A stretch of 64,000 bases of DNA, from assembly GCA_046328505.1 (NCBI GenBank), contig JAXLWL010000002.1:1364001-1428000 (forward strand), in the 5' to 3' direction. Shown here in pieces: positions 34,777 to 42,965 of the stretch; position 1 is the stretch's first letter, and each line of letters opens with the position of its first letter. Under the pieces are notes generated by a model. That model was not told where the DNA came from, searched no databases, and saw only the letters and a list, made by a program, of their open reading frames with translations. A program made the position numbers and the translations under genes. Origin of the DNA: JBDHWG01 sp046328505 (lineage in GTDB: Bacteria; Chloroflexota; Anaerolineae; Epilineales; JAHCIE01).

Positions 34777-35919
34777 TCACGCACAAGTATATGCCGTCTG
34801 CCCGCAGATGATAGTGCGGCGGACGCGCAGGTCGGGCGAGAGCACAACGATATCGGCGTCGTACCCCGGCGCAAGACGGCCTTTGTGCTGCAAGCCGAGG
34901 ATGTCGCCCGGTACCCCCGTCGCCATCCACACCGCCTCGCCGGGCGCGCAGCCCGTATAGGCGACCATTTTGCGCAATGCCTCGTCCATGCTCAAGATGC
35001 TTCCAGCCAGCGTTCCATGCGCCCTGCGCGCCGACACCTCGTCCACGATCACGTCGTCGTCGCCCAGGTGGTAGACGCCGGGCGGCATGCCCAGCGCCGC
35101 CATTGCGTCACTGACAAGGCTGATACCGCGAACGCCCTTCGCCCGCCACGCCACGCGAACCGCGGAGGGATGGACGTGGACGCCGTCAACGATCAGGCCC
35201 ACCGGCGGGGCGTCCTGCTCCAACAATGCCCCAACGAGGCCCGGCTCGCGGTGTCCCAGTGTCGGCATGGCGTTGAACAGATGTGTTCCCCACCCCGCGC
35301 CCGCTTCCAAGGCCGCGTGCGCCGTGTCGTAGTCCGCCTCCGAGTGGCCAAGGCTGACGACGACCCCGTTCTGGTGCAGGAAAGCGATACTCTCCGCAGC
35401 GCCGGGCAGCTCGGGCGCGAGCGTCATCAGACGCACGTTGCCTTCCGCGAGCAAGGGTTTGAGGGCTTCGATACTCGGCGTGCGGAGGTAAGCCGGATTG
35501 TGAGCGCCTCGCTTACCGTAGCTTAGGAACGGCCCTTCGACGTGAACGCCCAGGATAGTCGCGGAGAGCGGAGCGAGGCTCTCGGCCAGGCGCGCGAGGA
35601 TACGCAGCCGATCCGGGTACGTTTCGAGCGGCGACGTTATGATGGTCGGCAGAAACGCCGTGACGCCGTAGCGCGGCAGACCGGCGGCGACGGTGGCGGC
35701 CGAGCCGGGGTCCAGTGTGAAGTCGTGGCCGAAGGCGCCGTTGAGCTGTAGATCGATCAGGCCAGGCGCGATGATGTCGTCGCCGACATCCTCTACCGCG
35801 AGGCTTGCCGGCGGCGCGAGCACCACATCCGCGATGCGTCCCCCATCCACGACGACAGTCGCCCGCTCCACCTGCCCATTCTCGCCGACGACCTGGCCCT
35901 GCAAACCCCACGCGCTCAT
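34777..35919 (-). CDS. nagA: N-acetylglucosamine-6-phosphate deacetylase
   Basis: The 380-residue amidohydrolase-fold enzyme has APGLIDLQLNGAFGHDF at the first strand, the metal-ligand glutamate in GVHVEGPFLS, histidine in SLGHSEADY, histidine in THLFNAM, and the catalytic aspartate in LVSDAMAALG. It removes acetate from GlcNAc-6-P in amino-sugar or cell-wall recycling. The ATG at 35919 has AGGAGGAAAAG upstream. The frame extends 17 codons further without support. No nagB or PTS is adjacent. A perfect hairpin sits in its leader. Confidence 0.93.
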   Translation of the reverse strand: MSAWGLQGQVVGENGQVERATVVVDGGRIADVVLAPPASLAVEDVGDDIIAPGLIDLQLNGAFGHDFTLDPGSAATVAAGLPRYGVTAFLPTIITSPLETYPDRLRILARLAESLAPLSATILGVHVEGPFLSYGKRGAHNPAYLRTPSIEALKPLLAEGNVRLMTLAPELPGAAESIAFLHQNGVVVSLGHSEADYDTAHAALEAGAGWGTHLFNAMPTLGHREPGLVGALLEQDAPPVGLIVDGVHVHPSAVRVAWRAKGVRGISLVSDAMAALGMPPGVYHLGDDDVIVDEVSARRAHGTLAGSILSMDEALRKMVAYTGCAPGEAVWMATGVPGDILGLQHKGRLAPGYDADIVVLSPDLRVRRTIICGQTAYTCA

Positions 35920-35961
35920 AGGACTTTTCCTCCTCGCCCCAATACTCTCCCAAATAACAAT

Positions 35962-36005
35962 GGAAGGCAAACCACGGCGGGGGGACGATCCGTGGTTTGC
36001 CTTCC
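35962..36005. repeat. Perfect 16-bp inverted repeat upstream of nagA
   Basis: Arms 35962-35977 and 35990-36005 are perfectly complementary with a 12-base loop that contains a G run. It lies 43 bases before nagA on the transcribed side, so it would fold in the nagA leader, or it may be a further dispersed repeat copy. Two smaller palindromes, TTCATGAA near 36016 and GCAAAT/ATTTGC at about 36057-36073, follow and could be operator sites. Confidence 0.65.
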
Positions 36006-36211
36006 TTGGGATGTATTCATGAAATCATACGCACAGTTTTCGGAAAAGATACTGGCAAATCATGAATTTGCGAAAAAATATGCGCCGGCGCTGGCCTGTT
36101 GCCGGTCCCCCCAGACTTCAGCAACGTGCCAACGCCGACTACAGTGTATAACGGATTTTGCGCAAAAAAGAGACGCGCCGGGCCGGTGAATTGTGTGAAA
36201 TTTCGGCGTTT

Positions 36212-36240
36212 TTGCCCCGCCCTTTCTCACAGGTTATAAT
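36212..36240 (+). promoter_or_regulatory. Probable murT promoter
   Basis: A perfect TATAAT (36235-36240) follows a weak -35 TTGCCC (36212-36217) at 17-base spacing. The leader to the ATG at 36303 is about 56 bases. Confidence 0.5.
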
Positions 36241-36302
36241 GGTGATGGGAAATGCCGCGCCCACCCTCCTTTGCCGCGCCGTTCGTAGAAGTAGATTGAG
36301 CC

Positions 36303-37691
36303 ATGTCATCCGCGAGCAACTCGCTGTCAGCCAGCCCATCCCCATCCACCTCGGCTGCGCCCCTCTCGGCGCGCGGCCGCGCCGCCGTGGCCGCAGGCAA
36401 GAGCGCGGCGCGTGTGATCCGCAGCCTGGGGCGTGGCGCCGGGACCACAATGCCCGGCGAGGTAGCCTTGCGCGTGGAGCCGACTCTACTGGGTCAGCTG
36501 GCGGCTCAGATCCGCTACGGCGTAATCCTTGTCGCCGGCACGAACGGCAAGACGACAACCACCAAGATGCTCGCGCAGCTTCTGGAGCAGCAGGGCTACC
36601 GTGTCATCACCAATGCCAGCGGCGCCAACCTCGTCAGCGGCCTGACCACATCTCTCCTTTTGAGCGCCAGCGCCAACGGGCGGCTCGACTACGATTTTGG
36701 CCTCTTTGAGGTCGACGAGGCCACGTTGCCGCACGTCCTCCAGGCCGTCCAGCCGCGCGCTCTGCTGTTGCTCAACCTGTTCCGCGACCAGCTCGACCGC
36801 TACGGCGAGGTCAATCTCGTTGCCGACCTGTGGGCGAAGAGCCTGTCCACGCTCCCGCCCGAGACGGTCCTGGTCATCAACGTCGACGATCCTACGATCG
36901 CCGGCTTGGGCATCGGGACGGCCGCGCGCACGTTCACCTTTGGGCTAGGGGATCGCTCGCTCCTTCACCACGAGATGGAACACACCGCCGATTCTATCTA
37001 CTGCCCGGCATGCGATGCGCCACTGGAGTTCGAGGGCATCTACTACTCCCACCTCGGCGTGTGGCGCTGCCCCAACTGCGGCCTGCAAGAGCCGTCGCTG
37101 GACCTCGACAGCGACGGGGTCGATTTTCCACTGCCCGGCATCTATAATCGCTACAACACCCTGGCGGCGCTGGCCGCAGCGCGCGCGCTCGGCGTCGGCG
37201 GCCCCAACCCGGATAAGGCGCTGCGCTCATTCAAGCCGGCCTTTGGCCGCCTGGAAGAGGTGACGATTCCGGGGCCAGACGGCAAGACATATCGCGCGCG
37301 CATCATCCTCGCCAAAAACCCGACAGGCTTTAACCAGAGCCTCCGCCTTCTCAGCGAGTTCCCCGGCCGCAAGGTTGTGTTGCTCGCCCTGAACGACTTG
37401 ACACCTGACGGAACTGATGTATCCTGGATATGGGATATCGACTTCGAACATCTCGTCGGCCAGGCCAGCGCCCTTGTCATCAGCGGGCTGCGCGCCTACG
37501 ACATGGCGGTGCGTGTGAAGTACGCCGGCTGGGATGTGACGCGCAACCCGACTTATGTCACCGAGAGCCTGGGTGAGGCCATCAACAAAGCCATCACCTA
37601 CCTGGGCCCGGGCCAGGAGTTATTCATCCTGCCTACATACTCGGCGATGCTTGACATTCGCGGACTGATTCGCGGCGAGCGCATCCTGTGA
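36303..37691 (+). CDS. murT: Lipid II isoglutaminyl synthase, Mur-ligase subunit
   Basis: The 462-residue protein has a Mur ligase ATP loop VAGTNGKTTTTKM, FEVDEATLPHV, an inserted four-cysteine ribbon (CPACDAPLEF and CPNCGLQEP) typical of MurT, and the C-terminal DUF1727 domain (AKNPTGFNQSLRLL, ALNDLTPDGTDVSWIWD). With GatD it amidates the D-glutamate of lipid II stem peptides. The N-terminal 40 residues are Ser/Ala/Pro-rich. No ribosome site is clear before the ATG. gatD follows after 31 bases. MurT-GatD is known mainly from Gram-positives and Chloroflexota and supports a monoderm-type wall. Confidence 0.94.
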   Translation: MSSASNSLSASPSPSTSAAPLSARGRAAVAAGKSAARVIRSLGRGAGTTMPGEVALRVEPTLLGQLAAQIRYGVILVAGTNGKTTTTKMLAQLLEQQGYRVITNASGANLVSGLTTSLLLSASANGRLDYDFGLFEVDEATLPHVLQAVQPRALLLLNLFRDQLDRYGEVNLVADLWAKSLSTLPPETVLVINVDDPTIAGLGIGTAARTFTFGLGDRSLLHHEMEHTADSIYCPACDAPLEFEGIYYSHLGVWRCPNCGLQEPSLDLDSDGVDFPLPGIYNRYNTLAALAAARALGVGGPNPDKALRSFKPAFGRLEEVTIPGPDGKTYRARIILAKNPTGFNQSLRLLSEFPGRKVVLLALNDLTPDGTDVSWIWDIDFEHLVGQASALVISGLRAYDMAVRVKYAGWDVTRNPTYVTESLGEAINKAITYLGPGQELFILPTYSAMLDIRGLIRGERIL

Positions 37692-37722
37692 CGCTCCCGA
37701 CCATCAATCGAAGGATAATGTT

Positions 37723-38571
37723 ATGCGGCGGCTGACCGTTGGCTGGCTTTACCCACGCCTGATGGGCACGTATGGCGACCGGGGCAACATCACCACACTC
37801 GTCAATCGCGCCCGTTGGCGGGGTATCACCGTCGAAGTGCGGCAAATCGAGCTAGGGACACCAGAGCGCGAGATTATGGGGTGTGACCTGATCTTCATGG
37901 GCGGCGCGCAGGACCGCGAGCAGAAGATCGCCGCGGCCGACCTCCGCCTGCGCAAAGGCCCGGCCATCCGCGCCGCGATTGTCGACGGCACCCCCGCGCT
38001 GTTCGTGTGCGCCGCATATCAGTTCATGGGCCACTACTATCGCCCCGCCGAAGGGCCGGACCTGCCCGGCGTGGGCCTGTTCGACATCGTCACCCACCAC
38101 CCCGGCACCCAGGTCCCGCGCTGCATCGGCAACATTGCCATTGAGCTTGCCTCGACCGTCGCCGACTCGCCGGTTCGCACCCTCGTCGGCTTTGAGAACC
38201 ATGGCGGCCGGACGTATCTCGGCGAGAAGGCAACGCCGCTCGGCACCACCATCGCCGGCTACGGGAACAACGGCGTTGACCACACCGAGGGCGCCGTCTT
38301 CAAGAATGCCTACGGCTGCTACCTTCACGGCCCTGTCCTCCCCAAGAATCCTCACCTCGCCGATCATCTCCTCTGTCTCGCCCTGCGTCACAGCCGACAG
38401 GACGACACCCTCGCGGCCCTGGACGACAGCCTGGAGTGGAGCGCCCACGAGGCGGCTCTGCGCCGCGCCGGCGTCCGCGATGTCACCGTGCCCGCGGCGG
38501 CGCGCCGTCCTGCCGAAGTCATCCCGTACCCGCGCCGCGTCCAGGACGAAGCTCAGAAACGCGTCGGGTAG
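37723..38571 (+). CDS. gatD: Lipid II isoglutaminyl synthase, glutamine amidotransferase subunit
   Basis: The 282-residue class I amidotransferase has an N-terminal LYPRLMGTYGDRGN, GGAQDREQ, the nucleophile cysteine in FVCAAYQFMG, FENHGGRTYLG and the catalytic histidine in CYLHGPVLPKNPHLAD. It supplies ammonia to MurT. The C-terminal 40 residues are Arg/Ala-rich and variable. It is the second gene of the murT-gatD operon, and the next gene, a radical SAM protein, begins 46 bases later on the same strand. Confidence 0.94.
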   Translation: MRRLTVGWLYPRLMGTYGDRGNITTLVNRARWRGITVEVRQIELGTPEREIMGCDLIFMGGAQDREQKIAAADLRLRKGPAIRAAIVDGTPALFVCAAYQFMGHYYRPAEGPDLPGVGLFDIVTHHPGTQVPRCIGNIAIELASTVADSPVRTLVGFENHGGRTYLGEKATPLGTTIAGYGNNGVDHTEGAVFKNAYGCYLHGPVLPKNPHLADHLLCLALRHSRQDDTLAALDDSLEWSAHEAALRRAGVRDVTVPAAARRPAEVIPYPRRVQDEAQKRVG

Positions 38572-38617
38572 ACCACCCCATCGCCGCGTCGGGGTATCTC
38601 AGGAAGGAGTGCCCCCG

Positions 38618-39475
38618 GTGAGCGACAAGGTTGCGACAATCGACTTCCACGTCACGGCTGCCTGCACCCAGGAGTGTGAGTACTGCTGGGGACCGCCGCG
38701 GCGCATGGCGGCCATAGACACAGACACGGCCCTGGCCATCATCGACCGCGTGCGCTCTTTCGGCGTGAGGCGCATCGTGTTTACCGGCGGGGATCCCCTG
38801 CTCCGCCGCGACATCGTCCCCCTCATTCGTCACGCTCGCGGCGCCGGTCTTGAGGTTGCCGTCTCGACCACGGGCGACCGCCTGACACGCAAGTTTCTGG
38901 ACGCCACTCAAGGCTGCATCGCCCTGATCTCCCTGCCCCTCGACGGCTCTGATGAGGCGCGCAACGCGCGAACCAAGCGCCCCGGCCACTTCGCAGCGAT
39001 CATGGCCGCGCTCGATCTCCTGCGCAATTACCCCGAGATCGACGTGAAGGTGTGTACGCCCGTCACGCGCGATGGCGTAGACGATGTCGTCAACATCGCG
39101 GCACTGACGCAAGCCTGGGCCGATACAACGCGCAACCGCGTGTTCTACAACGTCTTTCAGGTTTTCCCGCGCTCGTGGGAGCCGTGCAATTGGGAAGGCC
39201 TCATCGTGTCCGATGAGGCCTGGGAGCGCATGGTGCGGCAGGTGGAAGCGCGGCACTTCCACATCCGCATCAACTTCTTATCGACCGCGACCCTGGATCA
39301 GCTCTACGTGCTAATCCTGCCGGACGGCGGTTTGTACGTGCCGAGCGGCCTAACGTACCACTACTTCGGGCAGGTGCTTGACATCGACAACATTGACGCC
39401 ATTCTCAGCGCCAGCACGTTCGACAGCATCAAGCACCTGGCGCACTCGCACGCATGGGGCATCGCCGAACGGTGA
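38618..39475 (+). CDS. Radical SAM protein with viperin-like layout
   Basis: The 285-residue protein starts at GTG behind AGGAAGGAG with 8-base spacing. The 4Fe-4S motif is C16-x3-C20-x2-C23 in AACTQECEYCW, and the SAM-binding GGE-type motif is TGGDP (56-60). After the core come NVFQVFP (178-184), SDEAWERMV (198-206), a C-terminal LYVLILPDGGLY and GQVLDIDNIDAIL. Viperins show the same order (KVFQV, sDEEFERF, SYLILDE, ILDVGVEEAI), so this may be a prokaryotic viperin relative making modified nucleotides. It may equally be another short radical SAM branch, since viperin's NxSGGEP and CDSF motifs are not exact here. There is no SPASM domain. Confidence 0.7.
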   Translation: MSDKVATIDFHVTAACTQECEYCWGPPRRMAAIDTDTALAIIDRVRSFGVRRIVFTGGDPLLRRDIVPLIRHARGAGLEVAVSTTGDRLTRKFLDATQGCIALISLPLDGSDEARNARTKRPGHFAAIMAALDLLRNYPEIDVKVCTPVTRDGVDDVVNIAALTQAWADTTRNRVFYNVFQVFPRSWEPCNWEGLIVSDEAWERMVRQVEARHFHIRINFLSTATLDQLYVLILPDGGLYVPSGLTYHYFGQVLDIDNIDAILSASTFDSIKHLAHSHAWGIAER

Positions 39476-39627
39476 GACGCTAAATTCTTCGCCGTACTTG
39501 TTCTTGAACCCGGCCAGCACCTGGCGATGTCTGCTCTCCAGACTTCCAGACGAAGTGAACAGATGGCGTCCTTGCGAGAACCCCAAGGGGTGCGACGGCA
39601 TGCGATGGCGCCAGAATACGGCAAGAC

Positions 39628-39746
39628 TGTCATTGCGAGCGTCAGCGAAGCAATCTCCCGGCCTTCGTGAGACGGTCTAAAGTGTTGAACGTGTGTATCA
39701 CCCAGCGGGAGGCTGCTTCGTCGTCCTATCGTCCTCCTCGCAGCGA
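39628..39746. repeat. Diverged TGTCATTGCGAG...dispersed inverted repeat in a gene-free gap
   Basis: The gap 39476-39812 contains no credible gene. Within it, TGTCATTGCGAGCG with AGCGAAGCAATCTC (39628-39657) and the diverged complement GGGAGGCTGCTTCG...CTCCTCGCAGCGAC (39707-39746) form the halves of a well-known high-copy palindrome found across many bacteria. The two ends no longer match perfectly, so this copy is old. It separates the convergent radical SAM and small-protein genes. Confidence 0.75.
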
Positions 39747-39812
39747 CGCCGTCGTCCGGTATTCTGAGCCGCAAACGCGAAGCAAGCTTCTGTCCTTGCG
39801 AAAGCCGGTCCA

Positions 39813-40142
39813 TCAATGCGACTCATAGAAGGCGATGACGGGCGCGAGGGCTTCCAGTAGCTCGGGTGGCAGTTCATCCCGGGAGATCAAGCCCTGCTGC
39901 ACGGCGTAGGCCACGTTGATGTCGTCAGAGCCGCGGTTGTAGCGTCCATACAGGTCTCGTGATGGCCCCACGTAATACTCGTGAATCCGGTCGCTCAGGT
40001 CCCAGCTTGAGATCTTGCCGGACTGCCACGCAGCAAAGCTCTCCGCCAGCTTGCCAAGCTCGGCCCGCAGCTCGCGCTCATAGGCTACGTCGGCGTACTG
40101 GCGCAGCAACTTCTTGATGTGTTTTGGATATTGCTGCGTCAC
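39813..40142 (-). CDS. Conserved-looking small protein of unknown function, coupled to a transglutaminase gene
   Basis: The 109-residue, mostly helical protein has the sequence blocks SDRIHEYYVGPSRDLYGRYN and DELPPELLEALAPVIAFYE. It starts at GTG inside the stop of the upstream transglutaminase-like gene (GTGA overlap), so the two are translated together. No TM segment, signal peptide or metal motif is present. I do not recognise the family name. The coupling suggests it works with, or regulates, the upstream protein. Confidence 0.75.
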   Translation of the reverse strand: MTQQYPKHIKKLLRQYADVAYERELRAELGKLAESFAAWQSGKISSWDLSDRIHEYYVGPSRDLYGRYNRGSDDINVAYAVQQGLISRDELPPELLEALAPVIAFYESH

Positions 40143-41044
40143 GTTCGCGCCTCTTCAGTCATAGCTGATGAGAGCAACACCTTGCGCGGGACACCATCGA
40201 CGAAGCTATAGATGACTTCTGGCACGCGGAGGCGCCCGTCCTGCTCGTAGAGGCCGCGCACTCGCTCGAAGTCCGGCACGTCCCCGGCCGTCAGCGCCGC
40301 CAGCTCATCCAGAAACACCAGGTCTTCGGCCGAGTTCTCCTCGTCCGGGGCCGGCATCAGCCCCCACACGTCCCACGGCAGCAGCTCCATCTTGTTGAGC
40401 GAGGCCACATCGCGGATGAAGTCGCTTTGAACGAACCACAGACCGTGCATGTCGGCGATCCCAAAGGCGTCCGGGGCAGCTTCCCCATCGCGGCACATTT
40501 GCCACGCCTTCCCTCCGACGATGAACTGATCGCGCGGCACATCCAGTGGGTCGAAGGGTAGACGGAGCACCTCGCGCTGAAGCGCGTCGAGTTGGGCGTC
40601 TACCAGCACCCATCGCCCATGGGCCTTGTTCCAGTATTCGCAGACCCAGTGATCCTCAAAGTGGTCGGGGAGAAAGTAGCGCCCGAAGCCGCAACGGGCG
40701 CGCGCCGGCACGCCCTGGCGCCGCAGCATGGTCGTGAGCAGCACCGAGAAGTCGCGGCAGTTGCCGACGAGGCGGCTCTCCGGCGGGCGCGCCTCAGTGA
40801 GTTGGCTCGCGTCGAGCTCGAGGATGCGTGCGAGCTGCGAATGGACATATCGCAGCTGCACTTCCTCCCGCCGGTCCGGAGCTAGCTGCACTCCGTACTG
40901 GTCCGCCCAGAAGATGTGAAGCACAAGTCCCTGCACGACGCGCACCAGGTCGGCGATGTCGGTGGGCAAGTTGTCGAGCAGGTATCCCATGTCCCCAGGG
41001 TCGGTCATTGGTCCAGGTGTGGCGAAGAAATCTTGCGCGCTCAT
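40139..41044 (-). CDS. Transglutaminase-like cysteine protein
   Basis: The 301-residue protein has the papain-like triad of the transglutaminase core: cysteine in GNCRDFSVLL, histidine in EDHWVCEYW and aspartate in WVLVDAQLD. A further 150 residues (VGGKAWQMCRDG, MHGLWFVQSDFIRDV) lie C-terminal and are probably a substrate or partner domain. There is no signal peptide, so it is cytoplasmic. Bacterial members hydrolyse or crosslink amide bonds, and the target is unknown. The ATG at 41044 follows AAGGAG. It forms a two-gene operon with the 109-residue protein. Confidence 0.8.
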   Translation of the reverse strand: MSAQDFFATPGPMTDPGDMGYLLDNLPTDIADLVRVVQGLVLHIFWADQYGVQLAPDRREEVQLRYVHSQLARILELDASQLTEARPPESRLVGNCRDFSVLLTTMLRRQGVPARARCGFGRYFLPDHFEDHWVCEYWNKAHGRWVLVDAQLDALQREVLRLPFDPLDVPRDQFIVGGKAWQMCRDGEAAPDAFGIADMHGLWFVQSDFIRDVASLNKMELLPWDVWGLMPAPDEENSAEDLVFLDELAALTAGDVPDFERVRGLYEQDGRLRVPEVIYSFVDGVPRKVLLSSAMTEEART

Positions 41045-41171
41045 TTGTGTTTCTCCTTGCTCTGCATGGCGCCACCATGGCGTATCGCGGCGTGTGGAGC
41101 AGCCAGCCAGAGTCTAGCCCCTTCCAGCCTCTGCGGTCAAGCATGACCCGCGCAACAGGCCGCCCCATCGA

Positions 41172-41199
41172 TTGACAAAACCCTTGCCTTGGATATAGT
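41172..41199 (+). promoter_or_regulatory. Strong promoter of the acyl-CoA synthetase operon
   Basis: A perfect TTGACA (41172-41177), 16-base spacer, and TATAGT (41194-41199), about 60 bases before the ATG at 41262, which has an AAGGAGG site. Confidence 0.75.
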
Positions 41200-41261
41200 A
41201 CGGCGGTAAACAGAAATAGCCGCCTAATACGCCGGCGGCTCACCTCCAAGGAGGAAAATCC

Positions 41262-42926
41262 ATGTCGACGGCGACCCCCCAATCCCCTGCCCAAACGCCC
41301 CCGGCGCCCCGTTACGAGGATTTCGTCCGTGATTTTCGCCCCGAGCATGTCGCAGCAATGCTCTCAGGGAATCTCGACACCGGCATCAACGTCTGCTACG
41401 AGGCGTGCGACCGGCACGCCCAGGATGGGCGCGTCGCGTTGCGATGGGAAGGAGCCAACGGCGACAGCGCCGAGTACACCTTCGCCCAGCTTCAAGAGCA
41501 GTCCGCCCGATTTGCCAACCTCCTGCACTCCCTGGGCATTGGCCCCGGCGACCGCGTCGCGTGCCTCCTGCCCCGCATCCCCGAGCTCATTATTGTGGCC
41601 CTTGGTACCTGGCGCGTCGGCGGCGTCTACCTGCCCCTGTTCACCGCGTTCGGCCCCAAAGCCATCGAGTACCGGCTGGAACGCAGCGGCGCCAGGCTCA
41701 TTGTGACGGACACCACAAATCGGGCGAAGCTGGAAGGCATCGCCAACCTGCCGCCAATCATGACCGTTACAGGCTCTGCAGCGGACTCGCCGGCGGGTGA
41801 TCTGCCATTCGCCGCGAGTATGGCCGCGCAAGCCACGACGTTTGAGCCAGTGATGCGTCGGGGCGAGGACCCATTCCTCCTCCTGTTCACTTCGGGCACA
41901 GTCGGACTAGCGAAGGGTGTCGCCGTACCCATCAAGGCGCTTATGGCGTTCATTGTCTACATGAAGTACGCGATGGGCGTCACGGCCGAGGACCGCTACT
42001 GGAACGTGGCGGATCCGGGCTGGGCCTATGGCCTGTACTACGCAGTCACAACGCCCCTTGTGCTCGGCTACACCACCCACTTCTATCAGGGGGGCTTCAC
42101 GACCGAGAGCACGTACCGAATGCTCGAGAAGTATGGGATCACGCTGCTCGCCGCAGCGCCTACCGCTTACCGCATGTTGATGGCGGCGGGAGCGCGGGCC
42201 GCAAAGCAGCACACCCTCCAGCTTCGAGCGGCGTGCAGCGCCGGTGAGCCGCTCAACCCGGAGGCGATCTGTTGGGCGTCCGAGACCCTGGGCATTACGG
42301 TATTCGATCAATACGGCCAGACAGAAATCGGGATGGCGGTGTGCAACTACAACGGGCTGCAGTCCGACCTCATCCCAGGCTCAATGGGCCGGCCCATGCC
42401 CGGCTTCGACATGGTGGCCGTCGACAGCGACTTGCAGCCTGTCGGCAAGGGGACGCCGGGCCAGGTCGCCGTGCGGATCGACAGCTCACCCCTGTACTTC
42501 TTCCAGGGCTACTGGCAGCAGGATACAGCCTCCATCCGTGGCGGCTACTATCTGACCGGAGACGTCGCGGAGCTGGACGAACAGGGCCACTTCTTCTTCA
42601 CCGGGCGCAATGACGACATCATTACGTCGGCCGGCTACCGCATCGGGCCATTCGATGTGGAAAGCGCTCTCATCGAGCACCCGGCAGTCGCCGAAGCCGC
42701 CGTCATCGGCAAACCAGATGCCGAGCGCGGAGAGATTGTCAAGGCATTCGTCGTCCTACGCCCCGGATACGAGGCAAGCCCGGAGCTAGAATCTGAGCTC
42801 AAGCGCTACGTGCGTGAGCGTCTGTCGGCGCACGCCTTCCCGCGGGAGATTAGCTTCGTGTCGGAACTGCCCAAGACGCCGAGCGGCAAGATTCAGCGCT
42901 TCATGTTGCGCCAGCAAAGCGCGTGA
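41262..42926 (+). CDS. Acetyl/acyl-CoA synthetase-type AMP-forming ligase
   Basis: The 554-residue ANL-family enzyme has TFAQLQEQSARFANLL, the phosphate loop FTSGTVGLAKGVAVP, YGQTEIGM, YYLTGDVA, RNDDIITSAGYRIGPFDVE and the C-terminal catalytic lysine in TPSGKIQRF. It would activate acetate or a short or medium acyl group to CoA. The loop departs from SGTTGxPKG at two positions (V for T, A for P). Length and ends resemble Acs-like acyl-CoA synthetases rather than canonical 650-residue AcsA. The ADP-ribosylglycohydrolase gene follows after 39 bases. Confidence 0.88.
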   Translation: MSTATPQSPAQTPPAPRYEDFVRDFRPEHVAAMLSGNLDTGINVCYEACDRHAQDGRVALRWEGANGDSAEYTFAQLQEQSARFANLLHSLGIGPGDRVACLLPRIPELIIVALGTWRVGGVYLPLFTAFGPKAIEYRLERSGARLIVTDTTNRAKLEGIANLPPIMTVTGSAADSPAGDLPFAASMAAQATTFEPVMRRGEDPFLLLFTSGTVGLAKGVAVPIKALMAFIVYMKYAMGVTAEDRYWNVADPGWAYGLYYAVTTPLVLGYTTHFYQGGFTTESTYRMLEKYGITLLAAAPTAYRMLMAAGARAAKQHTLQLRAACSAGEPLNPEAICWASETLGITVFDQYGQTEIGMAVCNYNGLQSDLIPGSMGRPMPGFDMVAVDSDLQPVGKGTPGQVAVRIDSSPLYFFQGYWQQDTASIRGGYYLTGDVAELDEQGHFFFTGRNDDIITSAGYRIGPFDVESALIEHPAVAEAAVIGKPDAERGEIVKAFVVLRPGYEASPELESELKRYVRERLSAHAFPREISFVSELPKTPSGKIQRFMLRQQSA

Positions 42927-42965
42927 GGGACACAGCAGCTCACACCCCAGAAAAGGACGTTCGCC

